A stretch of 64,000 nt of DNA from Chlorocebus sabaeus (GCF_047675955.1 NC_132912.1:20682500-20746499), one strand, 5' to 3'. Shown: positions 12,720 to 24,750, counted from the first letter of the stretch. Program-made: numbers and translations. Notes: generated by a model not told the origin, from the sequence alone.

Positions 12720-13422
12720 TAGGCTGGAGCAGAAATAGGGTCTCAAACTCCCGAAAAATAAAAATAAAATCCTAAGTCCCCCAGTCAAGTGAATTGGACT
12801 TCCCCTGGCCAAGGGGACCCTGGAATAACCTTGAAAGCTTGACTGTGATGAGATGGGGGTGTCAGACACGGCTCCTTATACCCCCCCACCCCAGCTTACC
12901 ATGATTGAGCTTTCTTCCCTAAGGACTAAAAGGAGAGTAGCTCTTTCAAAAGACTCTGCTGCTGATATTATACAACTGCCTGACATGGCCCCGTCTTTTT
13001 TGTCTGATAAAAGAGCAGACCAGAGTGGTTCTGGCAGTCTACAGAGGATGCACAATAAGGGTTTTGGCACCTTCTGATTCGCCCTTTGACACCAGAGGGC
13101 AGAAAACTCCACCCTCCAATCATGCTAATGTTTTTTTGTACATGGCCCCATGAGGGGCCATGAAGCTCCATTAACATGTGCATATTTCGCCTTTCACAAA
13201 CATTTATGACTCCTATTGCTTCGTGAATATGGATATTTGGCCACCCTGCTCAGCATACATGCCAGTTCCTCTTGCACCTCCCTTAAAGTATCTGTTTCTG
13301 GCTTCTGGCGGCAGGCTTTGCTCCCCAGCCCGTCAGAATGGCCACCCTGCAGGCTGCAACCCCTTATGAGAAATAAAGGTCTTTTCTCCAAATTTCTGAA
13401 CCCTGTCGTTCTTCAGCTGACA
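12720..13422 (+). mobile_element. Candidate ERV solo LTR (family unknown)
   Basis: The block has no similarity to the L2 on either side. It ends gaaataaaggtcttttctcc ... cttcagctgaca, that is, a poly-A signal (AATAAA at 13372-13377), a short T-rich R/U5-like stretch and a terminal CA, as in a retroviral LTR. An upstream TG boundary and matching target duplication could not be fixed, so the start is approximate. Overlapping open frames on both strands are under 80 codons and are not interpreted as genes. Confidence 0.55.
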
Positions 13423-14340
13423 CTCCATTGAAAGGTTTTAAGGAAGAAAGCGTGACCTGGAAGTGACAAAAGGAGTAAAACTCCCAAATCCAAGCCCACT
13501 GTGATGAGGGCTGTGGGAAAGAAAATGGCCACCACCTGAGGAGGCTGCCAGGGAGGACACCGTGATCTCAGGGCTGGGCCAGGTTTCAGAGAGAGCAAGC
13601 AGGTAACAGTCACTGTCAGAGAGGGGGTTGCAGATGATTGGCTGGGAGATCTAGAGGGCAGTAGAATGATGGTAGGAGCTGGGACACAAGCACATGATGT
13701 GCAAGGAAATAACTTATGATTAGAGTCCGGGGATAAGGAAATCTGTGCTGCTTGTGGGGATGGGTACAGGGTATAATGACAATATCCTTGATGTTCTCAA
13801 GGTAGATGGTTAATATCATTCCTATGTAGTATTGGGAAATTCTATATACTACTGTTAGTTTGTATTATTTGTATTGGGGGCAGGAGGTGAGTCTGGGCAG
13901 GAGGGGACAGAGTTTGAAGCCCGCCTCCACTCCTGCCTTTGGTGACATGGGGTAGAAGAGGGGTCATCCTTGAACTCCTCACTCTCTCTCAGCTCACTCT
14001 CAACTTCAGGGGTTTTCAGTGGTTGTTTTCCCGCAGCCCCATTCAGCTGTACCTGTGTAGGGGTAGAAAAGACTAAGAGCTCAAGCTAACTAGACCACGG
14101 GCCTTTGGCTGGCAAGGACAATGAGGGTAGAAATGGGTGAAGGATTGAGAGTTCACACAAGAGGGTGGTTCTAATGACCTGTCGTGAAATGTAAGCTGGT
14201 TAAGACAGGAAATATGAAGGTGACAAAAGACACCAAAAAGGATATGATCAATGGATGGTGGGTCTTGTTGGGGTTGAAGAATCCCTGAAATCTGGATACA
14301 AGAGGGAGTGATCTGGAAAGCTGGCAGGTGCTAGATTTAC
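13423..14340 (-). mobile_element. L2-derived segment with second copy of part B
   Basis: Positions 14050-14340 repeat 11860-12170 at an estimated 75 percent identity. Shared landmarks include aggggtagaa, aagagc, gattgagagttcac, tggatggtgggtcttgttgg and agagggagtga. Positions 13430-13830 (agatctagagggcag, gaccacctgaggagg-like runs) fit an internal antisense L2 region less clearly. Confidence 0.55.
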
Positions 14341-15592
14341 AGTAGAAATTGTTTCTCCTCTTGTTGGTGTCTTAGCCTATCTTGACTTGGACTCAGTGCC
14401 AAAGATTTCTGTGAATATTCCAGATAATGGCCAGTGCCTTAACTTTATCAGAACAAGCATATATCTCTCAGCATATTTTTAGAATATGCTGGTCCTGATT
14501 TTCAGGACAGCCATGAATTAACTCCAGGTGGTTGTTTCTTTCACAAGTGCAGGTCTTGTGTGGCTGGAAGACCACACCAGACCTTTCTATTTCTGAAAGC
14601 ATCCAGGATCTTGGTTTTATGTGAAATGTCCTCATTTTAAAATTTTGTAACCAAATCACAATATTCAAGCCACTGCATGGATCATCAAAACACACTTGCA
14701 GGCAGATTTGACCTTCAGTTACCAATGCTCGGTGTTCTAAGGTTGTGTATGGTTGGTGACTCGAAACAGACCATGCAGAAATTCAAGTTTAGTCAGTGTA
14801 CCCTGAATCTTCTGTCAGTGTTAACAGATCACATAGTTCTTAGCACATAATGGGTTCTTGTTGAGTATTTTATTCAAGAAAAATTCTCTCTTGAATAAAA
14901 GAACATACTCAGTGTGAAAAAAACCTGCAGCATTATTAGTCCAGTCGTTTTCATGTGTTTTAGCTGCTGCATCCCCTCCACCACCATCCCCTGATGTCCT
15001 GGGAAACACTCTCACAGCTAGAAATCAGTGTGCAGGTGGCTTACCATGGAGGTACTCAGGAGTAACACCTGGAAGGGAAGGAGGGCAGCAGGGCTGCGCA
15101 GAGAAGGAAGGTAAGTTGTGAGACAGCTTTAACACAGGCCTCTGCCAGTCCCTGAGGGAGCTCTGTAGCTGGGATGGCCCTTCAGTGATCTCCTGAATTG
15201 AGGCTGGGGACTAGATCTTTGTCACTGGATGTGAGCTACCCCTATCATTGGGATCTCAGCCATCATCAGGCATCACCCATCCATAGCAGCTGGGGAAATG
15301 AGTGCCCCAATCCAAAAAGCAAGAGTCTGGGCAGCACACCACAGCATCCACTATACTAGTCAACACTTAGCATGGGAACTGCACAGGGAAGTCCAATATA
15401 AAGCACAGTCAAGCAGAGATACTCTGGTTACAGAGTCCAACTCCACTCTTGCTTTTCCTATCCTCACTTACCCCAGCGCAGCTTTGAAGAACGCATATTC
15501 ATCTCAGAGTCTAGAAACAGCCCTCAGAAGTGCTTTGCCTTAATCCTCAAGAATCCCCTCATCTGAGACCCTAGAGAAGTCCCTTTGGGGAG
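14341..15592. other. Non-coding sequence with perfect short hairpins
   Basis: Two adjacent perfect hairpins lie at 14469-14491 (9-bp stem cagcatatt) and 14492-14508 (7-bp stem gtcctga). A 12-bp perfect stem (ttttattcaaga) lies at 14868-14900. No element name and no gene is recognised. The part after 15050 looks like an old interspersed repeat but I could not place it. Confidence 0.5.
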
Positions 15593-15936
15593 TGTATTAG
15601 TCCGTTTTCATGCTGCTGATAAAGACATACCCAAGACTGGGAAATTTACAAAAGAAAGAGGTTTAATGGACTTACAGTTCCACAGGGCTGGGGAGGCCTC
15701 ACAATCATGGCAGAAGGCGAAAGGCATGTTTCACATGCAGCAGACAAGAGGTGAGAGCTTGTGCAGGGCAACTCCCCCTTATAAAACCATCAGATCTCGT
15801 GAGACTTATTCACTATCACAAGAAAAGCATAGGAAAGAACTGCACCAATTATTCAGTTACCTCCCACTGGGTCCCTCCCACAACATGTGGAAATTCAAGA
15901 TGAGATTTGGGTGGGGACATGGTCAAACCATTATCA
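15593..15936 (-). mobile_element. THE1-type solo LTR, antisense
   Basis: Reads TGTATTAGTCCGTTTTCATG through catcagatctcgtgagactt to gggtggggacatggtcaaac and ends in CA, the reverse complement of a THE1 (ERVL-MaLR) LTR. Length 344 bp. A perfect 5-bp target duplication, gggag, lies at 15588-15592 and 15937-15941, so this is a solo LTR with no internal region. Confidence 0.95.
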
Positions 15937-15941
15937 GGGAG

Positions 15942-17387
15942 GCTACTCCCCATCTTCAAACTAGAGACTAGTCCTGCTGTCATTCCCTCTCTGCCTCAGC
16001 TAGCAAAACCCATCCACCACTACCTCGACTCTCCTCTTGGAAAGGAGCCACACCACCTCAAGGGAAGCACTTAAATACCTCATGTCACCTCTTCAGAGAA
16101 TATCTTGATTGGAATGAAATGATCTGAAAATTAGGATCAAAGATCCTTTCATTTTAAATGGTTCATTCCTGTGGAGATTATTCAGGTTTTCTTCCTCAGA
16201 CATCTCCACAGCATACTTGGCTTCCTCTTTGAAGAACAATATAATTATAGAAAAAGAACAGAGAGCACCACACAGATTGAAATGACAGGTTCTTAGTCCT
16301 TATAGAAACCTCAGCGCTGAATCCAACAGCATTCAGACGCCCTTTCGTTCACCTTCCAATGTAAGCCTTCTCAAAACTGGAAACTTTTTCAAGGAGGCAT
16401 AACACCTGATTAAACTTGCCATTCTTTCAATTAATCAATCACCTTCCCTGCCTCCTGTTAAAGAGGTCATTATGTTACCTTCTTACCCATTTGTTTTCCT
16501 CAAAAATCGCCTCTCTTGCCCCACCAGTGAGTTTCTCTGAGAACTTTGTTAAAATAGAGAATAATATACTTAAGTCACTTCTATGATATATTTTTTAAAT
16601 GCCACTGGCTGCCCCAAATGGTTCATATATCACATTCATCATGTATGAGCTTTTTCCATGAAATGAGGCCAAATTTATATTCAGAGTACTCCTCTTTTCT
16701 TCTTCCCTGACAATTTCCTCCCCTGTGCTCACCCTTCTGCCTCACTCCCTCAACCACCACACATACCCAAACCGCTAAGAGCAATTCCAGGAGGGAATGT
16801 ACGCTTCCTTGTCCCAATGGAGCACTTTTTGCTCATTATTTTTGCTCTACAGTACATTTGGCTGGACGCCTACTTACTCACCCTGCTTGCTCAGCTAAAG
16901 CATGTTATCTGGGAAGATTTAAATTATCAAATTCAGGAAAGTGGTTTTAGGACAGTGTTCGAAAAGGGAGACACATTTGTTGACACATGTTACAGATCCA
17001 CAGTTAATGTCATTTCCAGGCATCTTGTGCCAGGTTCTCTCCTTCATCAAATACCACAATAAAAAGAGGTGACACATGAAGGCACAAAAGCATCTCACAT
17101 AACTCAGAAGCCAACACACTTAGCAAGGACTACAGAAAAAGTGCCATCTTGCCTGACAGATACAACTTTTTCTTCTTAGTTCTGTTCTTTTCTAAAAGGA
17201 TAGGGAATGATTGGTTATGTTACTTGGGTTTGTATATTAGAAATTCTGGAAAATAGAATGCAAAACATTCAGTTGTGTAAGTGGGAAATTTTAAAATTTC
17301 TATTAAATAATATGGCTCCTAACTGCAGTGATCTTTAGTTCTCTATAGAAGCCCAAGACTCCACTACTTCTCCAACTCTTCATTCAA
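15942..17387. other. Non-coding unique sequence
   Basis: I see no gene or named repeat. Short open frames on both strands at 16620-17120 overlap each other and carry no recognisable domain. Confidence 0.45.
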
Positions 17388-17395
17388 GGGGGAAT

Positions 17396-17399
<4 letters not shown>

Positions 17400-17430
<31 letters not shown>

Positions 17431-17713
17431 AGACAGAGTCTCGCTCTGTCACCGAGGCTGGAGTGCAGTGGCGCTATCTCGGCTCACTGCAACCTCTGTC
17501 TCCCGGGTTCAAGCGATTCTCCTGCCTCAGCCTCCTGAGTAGCTGGGATTACAGGCGCCCGCCACTACGCCCGGCTGATTTTTGTATTTTCAGTAGAGAT
17601 GGGGTTTCACCATATTGGCCAGGGTGGTCTAGAACTCCTGACCTAGTGATCCTCCCATCTCAGCCTCCGAAAGTGCTAGGATTACAGGCATGAACCACTG
17701 TGCCCAGTCTCCA
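17400..17713 (-). mobile_element. AluS-type SINE, antisense
   Basis: A long T run of about 30 bases (17400-17429) precedes gagacagagtctcgctctgt and a full Alu body. The 12-bp target duplication gggggaatctct is perfect at 17388-17399 and 17714-17725. Its 76-codon open frame is the usual antisense-Alu frame, not a gene. Confidence 0.97.
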
Positions 17714-17725
17714 GGGGGAATCTCT

Positions 17726-18840
17726 ATGCCTACTTTTTAGGATAAACTCAACAGACTCAATAGTCAACAGCCTTTGTCTTTACTTCCTTACACTGGTAAC
17801 TTATGGGGCTGTTTGACAAGAATCATTCAATGACGTGTCAATGCCATGACCACATGCCACCGCAGAATGAAACGTCTTCCCAACGCCATAGATTTCTTTC
17901 CCCCAAGGGCTAACACTTTTGATTTTATGCATAAATCATTTGTAATACAGACATTCAAGCTCAGGTTCAAAAAGATTGGAAGTTAAGCTCTTAGAATTCA
18001 TAGAGGTAATTTAGTCATATGGAGATCAGATAAAAGCGGAAAAGGAGTATCTATTTACCTCAGGATTTTTTTTTTTTAAAAAAAAACTAGAAGTTTGACC
18101 CAGATTTAAAATTAGACTTTAAAACTTACTGAGGTTTTTATCTTCCTTTTCTCAGCCCCCATACTTTCTACAGCTGTGTCTACCAAGATTTGAAAGTCAT
18201 ATTCTTGAAAGTCATAGACATCTAGTCCAATTTGTGTAGCTTAACTGGAAGAGGCGTCTTCATCATATTCATCAATCACATAATCAAATTAATTTTATAA
18301 ATACCATGTAGGAAACACTGGTTATTTAAATCAAAGTTCATAAACACATGTCACCTAGAAATACTTACAGAAATACATCTAGAAATATGTAGAAATACGT
18401 CACCAGGTCTAACTAAAGGAAATATGGAGAGGTGCTTTGCGTTTTCAAAGAGACAATGGTTGATGCTTTCATCTATGCTAACAGTAAAAAAAAACCACGA
18501 TCTCTTTATAAAATGCATCATGCATAAGCCCAGACTGAGTGGTGTTTATAAAGCAATGTTTTGAATAAGCCAAAAATGAAAGACTTTCAGAACTAGAAGG
18601 GATTTTCTAGTTATATCCACTTTATTTTTTCAGATGAAGCAATGGAGAGCTAAATAAATGAGAGAGGAAGCATTTACCCCTACTTTCAGAGATAAACTCA
18701 ACAGACCCAAAAGCCAAGTCTCTTCTTCTCTCTACTTCGGCTGAAATGTGTGAATCTATTTTGACAAGAGTCATCCAATGAAGAGTCAAGCTGTGACTAC
18801 ATTCCGTGTCAAGCCACATCAGAATGATTTTCCCTAGGTC
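17726..18840. repeat. Diverged duplicate pair about 950 bp apart
   Basis: 17728-17885 and 18675-18835 share, in order, cctacttt, ataaactcaacagac, a ttctctactt-like run, ttgacaag, tcattcaatga/tcatccaatga, gtcaa, gccac, cagaatga and ttccc. They are in the same orientation and clearly related but diverged. I cannot tell whether this is a local duplication or two copies of one old repeat. Confidence 0.65.
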
Positions 18841-20987
18841 CCCTTGTTCAAAGTTCAGTGAGTTTTATTTGGTACTACTCCTTTAATAGCATTTATTTTC
18901 CATCAAATAATACAATATCCTGCTTTGCAAATGAGCAACAATGAAGCAGATAGAGAATATTAAGTTATCCACAAGAAGTTGCTTACTTGGAGATGTGAGT
19001 GATCAGAGACTTCTCATATCCTGTGGTCTGATAGTAATCATTCCTCTTAATGGGGATTGAATATCGATTCTGAGGGAAGAAATCAGAAAGCCATATTCAT
19101 GATGGTTTTAAAAAACACGGACAATGGTAGAGTGCTTTTCTTTATTTTTAAGAAATATCAACTGAATGTGTACTTTATTATATAATTAAATAGCCACTGT
19201 AATTTTCATGTCTTTTGGTAATTTATTTTCTTCTGCATTGTAGGTTAGATTTAATAACAAGGCCACCTAAATGAATATCTTGTGACTTTCCTGTTTAAGT
19301 ATTTGCCAGATCTAAGTTATTTGAGATATCAGATTTTCTAACAGTAAAGAGAAATCAAAATCAGCTCTTATCTAGTAAGCTCACTTTAACATGAATAGAA
19401 TCTTGAAGTCAGTACTTTAGATAGGGAAATTCTTGCTGGTATGTCTTCTAAGCCACAATTATTGAAGGATGAATACTTCTTATTTCCATTTAAACTACTT
19501 TTCTACAAAATGGAATAGTAAAAAAATAAAGTTCAGCTTGTCTCATACAAATAATATAAAAATACAATACATTTAGGGATCCAGTGGTGACTGACATCTG
19601 AAATTATAGCAATGAAATGAAGAAAATAATGTGAGTCCCTCAAATTGTCAAGATCCAACTGAGAAAAAGATCAAAAGTGAGACTGAAGGTACATGCTAGA
19701 TTATATTCCTAACAGGCAAGGTTAAGAGTTGACGGTCAATTGCAGCCACTATCTCTTTTGGATTTTACCTCATTTTTAAAAGTTTTTAAAAACACAAGGC
19801 TATTGATACAAGGGCAAAGAAAAGCTATAAGGAGAAACCATAAAAACTGAAATTTACAACCTATAAAAGACAGTTCAGAGGAAATTTAATTTTGGCATAT
19901 AAAGTCTTAACCAGCCTATCAGATGCCAAACACAGTGACTATTTCTTCAAAAGATAGATAAGAAAGCTCTGAGCTTAACTGCAAAATAAAGCAAAATAAA
20001 TTTGAAACGGGTGTCATCAAATCACCCTCCTTACTTTGTTTTAATTATAGAAAAATCAGGAGTTCGTGTGTACAATAGCTTGCCAGGAAAAGATAGCGAA
20101 ACTTAAACACCAGGAGACCTTTCAAGAAGCAATCACTATAACTGAAGTCTTGAGGGGAATTGGAGTATTAACAGAAGATAAATCTTAATGAATTAAAAAG
20201 ACTTCAATTATTCTGATTTTTTAAAGTTTTCTGAAACTTTAAATGTTGTACAGTGAAAAATAAATTAGAAGGGTCCAAGCAAAGCTATTTTTTTCCCATA
20301 AAACCAAAGTTCAGATCTATATATTTTTTTAATATTTGAAAGACTTAATTTTTTTCTTTAGGAAAATCCAATGGCCTCGGCTCTGGCCTAAAGTTGATTC
20401 AGCTGTTCCTAATAACGTTTTAATGCTGGTTTCTTAAGGCATCTGGGAAGCTTCCAGAAATTTCAGTAAATGTGAAGATCCTCACTGTACACCAAGAAAA
20501 AGAGACACTGCTAATACCAAAATGTACTATCTTCACACTGAGTGTCTAAACAGCATGTTTTCACATCAATATTTTGCTTTGAAAGATTTAAGAGATTCAG
20601 AAAAAAAAAAAATTCACTACATTAGATTTTATTTCCCACATGAAAACTGTTAGCTAAAAAAAAAATTGTCTTCATTTTTGGTTGAGTTAGTTGGTAAAAT
20701 TTAAATTAAAATTACATTTAATGGCTGGATAGAGGGACAGATGAATAAATTAAGAATAGATCAAATAGAACAATGGTAGAAAGTAGGCTGTGGAAAAATG
20801 TGTTCACTATAAACTTTTTTCCAATTTTATACTTGGACATTTTCGTAATTAAATGACAGGGAAGAAAAATCACAGTTAAGAAAGAATGACCATTCTGAAT
20901 TTTATCAACCAAAAAAGGCTTATTTCACCAGCCACAAACCAAACAGCAAATAATTTTCCAATGAGTTCATAAGTGATTAGCTCACAT
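18841..20987. other. Non-coding AT-rich unique sequence
   Basis: About 2.1 kb without a recognised gene or repeat. It has A and T runs (20600-20612, 20656-20665) and only short chance open frames. Confidence 0.5.
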
Positions 20988-21497
20988 TGTTATCGGATGG
21001 AAGGTGTTGACTGAGTTGTCCAGGTTCTTGGCATGTTGAACAAAGAATTGAACAAAACACACAAAGCAACAAAATAACAAGGCAAAGAAAGACAAAGAAA
21101 CAAAAGAATGGAGTAAGGAAAGTACAAATTCATTGAAATGAAAGTACACTTCACAGAGTAGGAGCAGGCTCAAGCAAGTGACTCATGACCTTGCCAATTA
21201 CAATCTCCTTTAGTGTTTTTATTAGGCTAAAAGAATTTGGTAACACCCCCTAGATTACCTTTAAAGGCCTCCAATTGGTTACACCCTATGAAGGATTGGC
21301 CCAGAACCAATCAGAGGCTGAAGTGGAAACCTCTATCTTCTTGTCACCGGGGTGAGGATGTGGCCTGTATGCTGCCCATTCTTGCCTAGAACTGGCTGCA
21401 CCTGCTGATCTCTTGCTTTTGTGAACTGGCTGCACCTGCTGTTCTCTTTCTTATGCCTTAACCCTGGGTTTCCCTAATTCCCTGTTCTCCTGCCTCA
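20988..21497 (-). mobile_element. Class I ERV-type solo LTR, antisense
   Basis: Read on the minus strand the block starts TGAGGCAGGAGAACAGGG and ends CCGATAACA. It has CCAATCA-type boxes, an AATAAA about 230 bp from the 3' end (complement at 21214-21224), and a T/G-rich end, all typical of a retroviral LTR. A 4-bp duplication, acat, flanks it (20984-20987 and 21498-21501). A 19-base motif, aactggctgcacctgctg plus one, is duplicated at 21389 and 21426. I see no polypurine tract or internal genes next to it, so I call it a solo LTR. Confidence 0.75.
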
Positions 21498-21797
21498 ACA
21501 TTATGTAGGGACATTAGATCAGTAAGGTTGGGTCTAAATTGAAGAATTATTTGACAGATATTCCAGGTCAGAAAATAGATGGACTGTGGATAAGGAATGA
21601 ATAATACTCATTCAAAAAAATGTATATCTTAACATACCTCCAAAGCCTGCACCCTGGAGACAGATTAAGTACTCGGAAGACCCAGTGATGTCTAAGGAAG
21701 AAAAAGAGTAGACAGGTCCAAACAAATTAGGACCACAGGGCTTCATAACTCCCTCCCCAGGTACCTCTGTACCAAAACCAGGTTGTTCTCTCTTTAC

Positions 21798-22135
21798 CCA
21801 TGATTGGAAAGGTCTCTATTAGTTGAAATCACCTGGCAAGGACCACAGGGTTCAGCAGACAACAGGAAAACACCCAAGGTTTGCAAAACTCCAGATGAGG
21901 AGGACAAATTCATTGGTAGATAGGGAGAGCTGGGGTCTACCATGAGATCAGGTACATCAACAAGAGCCTGTAGCTCACACTGGCCAGGGAAAGTAGTGTA
22001 GGCAAACAGGGTTGTACCTTCTGATCCTTTCAGCCACAAATCTTGTTGTTTGGCTATCTGAGAGAGGTAAGAGTTTTGGGATGTTTTGCAGGTAGAGAAA
22101 GGCTGAGCTCCATAGAAGTCAATGATACCAGATAA
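21798..22135 (-). other. Open minus-strand frame with splice-like edges (unproven exon)
   Basis: On the minus strand one frame stays open for about 112 codons, from a CTGCTCTGCAG junction at 22136 to a TGG|GTAAAGA junction at 21797. The in-frame stop comes just after the second junction (21794-21796 region). A possible acceptor, ctttttcttccttag, lies about 90 nt further on. I recognise no protein family and no initiating ATG near the 5' side. Length alone is compatible with chance, so this is recorded only as a candidate. Confidence 0.2.
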
Positions 22136-22143
22136 CTGCAGAG

Positions 22144-22801
22144 CAGCAGTTCTCCATGATTTTGACCTTAAGACCCCTTTACGGGGTTAAAAATTATTGA
22201 AAACCTCCAAGTGCTTTTGTTTACAAGGATCACCTATCAATAGTTACAATATTCAAAAATAAAATGGAGATTTTATTTCACTCTTGTCCAGGCTGGAGTG
22301 CAATGGTACAGTCTCTGCTCACTGCAACCTCTGCCTCCCGGGTTCAAGTGTTTCTCCTGCCTCAGCCTCCTGAGTAGCTGGGATTACAGGAGCCCATGAC
22401 CAGGCCCAGCTGATTTTTGTATTTTTAGTACAGATGGGGTTACACCACACTGGTCAGGCTGGTCTCGAACTCCTGACCTCAGGTGATCTGCCCACCTCAG
22501 CCTCCCAAAATGCTGGGATTACAGACATGAGCCATCACACCCGACCTTACTAATTTATTTTTAAGATGACAATAATAAACTCACTATATGTTAATGTATA
22601 TAAAATATAAGTAAGACAAAATATTTTCAATATAACTTGTAGTTTCTAGACAACACTGTTATTCACTTGTAAAAGAAAGAGAGTGGAGAAGAAAAGTAAA
22701 TATCTTAGAATAATTATAATATTGTTTTGATCTTGTGGACCCCCTGAAAGAATCTTGGTCCCCAACCCCATATTTCCTGGAACATACTTTGAGAAACACT
22801 G
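22144..22801. mobile_element. hAT-like DNA transposon fossil, interrupted by Alu
   Basis: The left end is CAGCAGTTCTC and the right end GAGAAACACTG, imperfect terminal inverted repeats of hAT-Charlie type. Just inside them are gacccctttacggggttaaa and gaatcttggtccccaacccc. Without the Alu (22272-22546) the element is about 383 bp, so it is a non-autonomous copy. No clear 8-bp target duplication is left. Confidence 0.65.
22272..22546 (-). mobile_element. Alu SINE, antisense, tail lost
   Basis: Runs from ttcactcttgtccaggctgg to gagccatcacacccgacc. The T-run that should mark the poly-A tail is missing (gattttatttcactc instead). It either lost its tail by deletion and point mutation or was truncated on insertion. 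Inserted in the hAT-like element. Confidence 0.92.
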
Positions 22802-24750
22802 TCATAAAGGCAATGGCTAAGACTTTGAGAGTTCTTTGTAACATCTGCCATTGTAAAAGTTGTCTTCATATTGGTAAGTATAGTTTACATAAATAAAAAT
22901 CTTTGTAATAGTAATGAGCTTCAAAGAGAGGTGAGTGATCAAGTTAATTTGTGTATGATACCAAACAGAGCTTAAAAAGATAGTTTTGAAATAGCAGGCA
23001 GATTATTCAAATTTGAATTCTTCAAGGCACTTAGCTGTCTTCCCCTTCCAAGCCTTTAAAAGTTACTTTTTAATGGTTTAGCAGCTTGGAAACACAATTA
23101 TAAATAATTTCCTTATGTCCCAACCCTTGTAATATAAACAAATTGATTAAACCCAACCCAAGTTGCCAGTGGCTGGGAGACTGGTCTTTACAATTCAATG
23201 GACATCTAGACCTAGCCTGCCTCTCTGGGCAGGTCTCACAGAGCCCAGACTCCCCAGACACAGCAGGAACCACGCTACTGTTCCTACATTCATGCCCGCT
23301 CTCTCCATAGCAAACTCCTACTTACTCTAAAGGCCAGCCAAAATTGTATTTGGTCATCTTTCAGCGTTTCTCATTTTAAAATTCAGAAATTCTCAACCCT
23401 GGTTTTCAGAAAGAACAACCTGAGCCACAGGGAGGAAGTGACTCTCCCAGGATCCCAGACAATTAATTGGCCTAGACAAGAATAATATGAAGGTCATTTT
23501 TGATCATTGTCATTCACAATTCAGTTGTCTCCTGTGTCTCCATATGCAAAGAAGTCTACATTCCTGACTCAAGAAGTCAAATGTATTTGTCTTTCATGCT
23601 AAAACTAGAAGGACATTCATTTATAATATATTTTGTTTTCATACCTCACCAAAACAATGCAATGTTCTATGACAAACACGAGTTGTGTTTAAATCTGAAC
23701 TCCAAGTTGTTCCAGAGCAAAGGTTATGTCCTGTATTTCTTTGGCATTTCCTCTATGGATTTATGTAGTGCTCTTTCACAGCAGTGACTCCTGAAAGGTT
23801 AAAGAATCACTCTGTTTTTTCTCCTTTTCAGAATTATTTAATTTTATCCCTAGTTTTGGTTCATTCGTTCAGCCAGCAAGCATTTATTAGATCCCAGTCA
23901 CATGGGTGAGACATTGGAGATATATGATCTTCATGTGCCTTTCTTACATCCACAAGGAGCGCCAGAAGGTCGTGTGATCCTGATAACACTGCTGTACCTC
24001 CTTACCCCAAATCCTCAAATCCTCACCACAACTACATACTAGAAGACCATTAAGAAGAGCCCCAATGGGTTTACATCACTCATGCAAATAGCCACTTTCT
24101 CCCATACAATTCCACCCTATACGAGTTACTGCTCTTCCCTAAATCCTGAAACCATTCTGCCAGACCTTCTGTAACTTATAGCAAAATCAGCCAATTCTTC
24201 ACCTATGCTTGAAACATTCCTTTCCACTGACAGCCATTGAACGATGGCTTCCATAGAGCCCTCCTAAGTGTAGACTGCGTTCTCCTCCACACCTGTGGAT
24301 CTCTCAGCCTGGAGGTGAGGTCATAGTCTTCACTGCTCACCATTGCTGCTGCCAGACTTTTGTCCTTCCAACCTCTTTTTTGTTTAGACCCTGTTTTTTG
24401 TACTTATATATTAATAACAAACATTTCTATTAATTTAATCTATAGTTTTATTTTTAATGTTGCCTGAATATATAGCAGTTTAACACCTATTGTTGGAGAT
24501 CTACACTATTTTCAGTTTTTAATCATATAAACTATATTGCCATGAACAACTTTGTGACTAAATTTTAGCATAGTTTTTGGTTGTTTCCTTAAGACAAATA
24601 ACAAAAAAGGTAATTACCCTTGAGGCTTTTACAACTACGTCCAAGTCCTAAAACCAGAATTCAGTCAAATGACACCAAGTAGGAATCATTCTCTCATTGG
24701 AGATACTAGTACCAATAATTTCTGTTGTTATAATTAAAGATTATTTCAAT
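22802..24750. other. Non-coding sequence with old repeat traces
   Basis: 23860-23960 (tcattcgttcagccagcaag, catttattagatcccagtca) resembles an antisense L2 end. 24490-24610 (ctatattgccatgaacaact, tttccttaagacaaataac) resembles an antisense L1M fragment. 23400-23480 has MIR-like ggaagtgactctcccaggat. The 95-codon frame at 23500-23787 shows no domain. Confidence 0.45.

Noticed and set aside
15298..15971. 81- and 128-codon plus frames
   Set aside because: The second lies inside the antisense THE1 LTR and the first has no domain; neither is supported as a gene.
20988..21497. 3' LTR of a complete minus-strand provirus
   Set aside because: No polypurine tract or viral gene remnants adjoin it, and matching acat flanks indicate a solo LTR.
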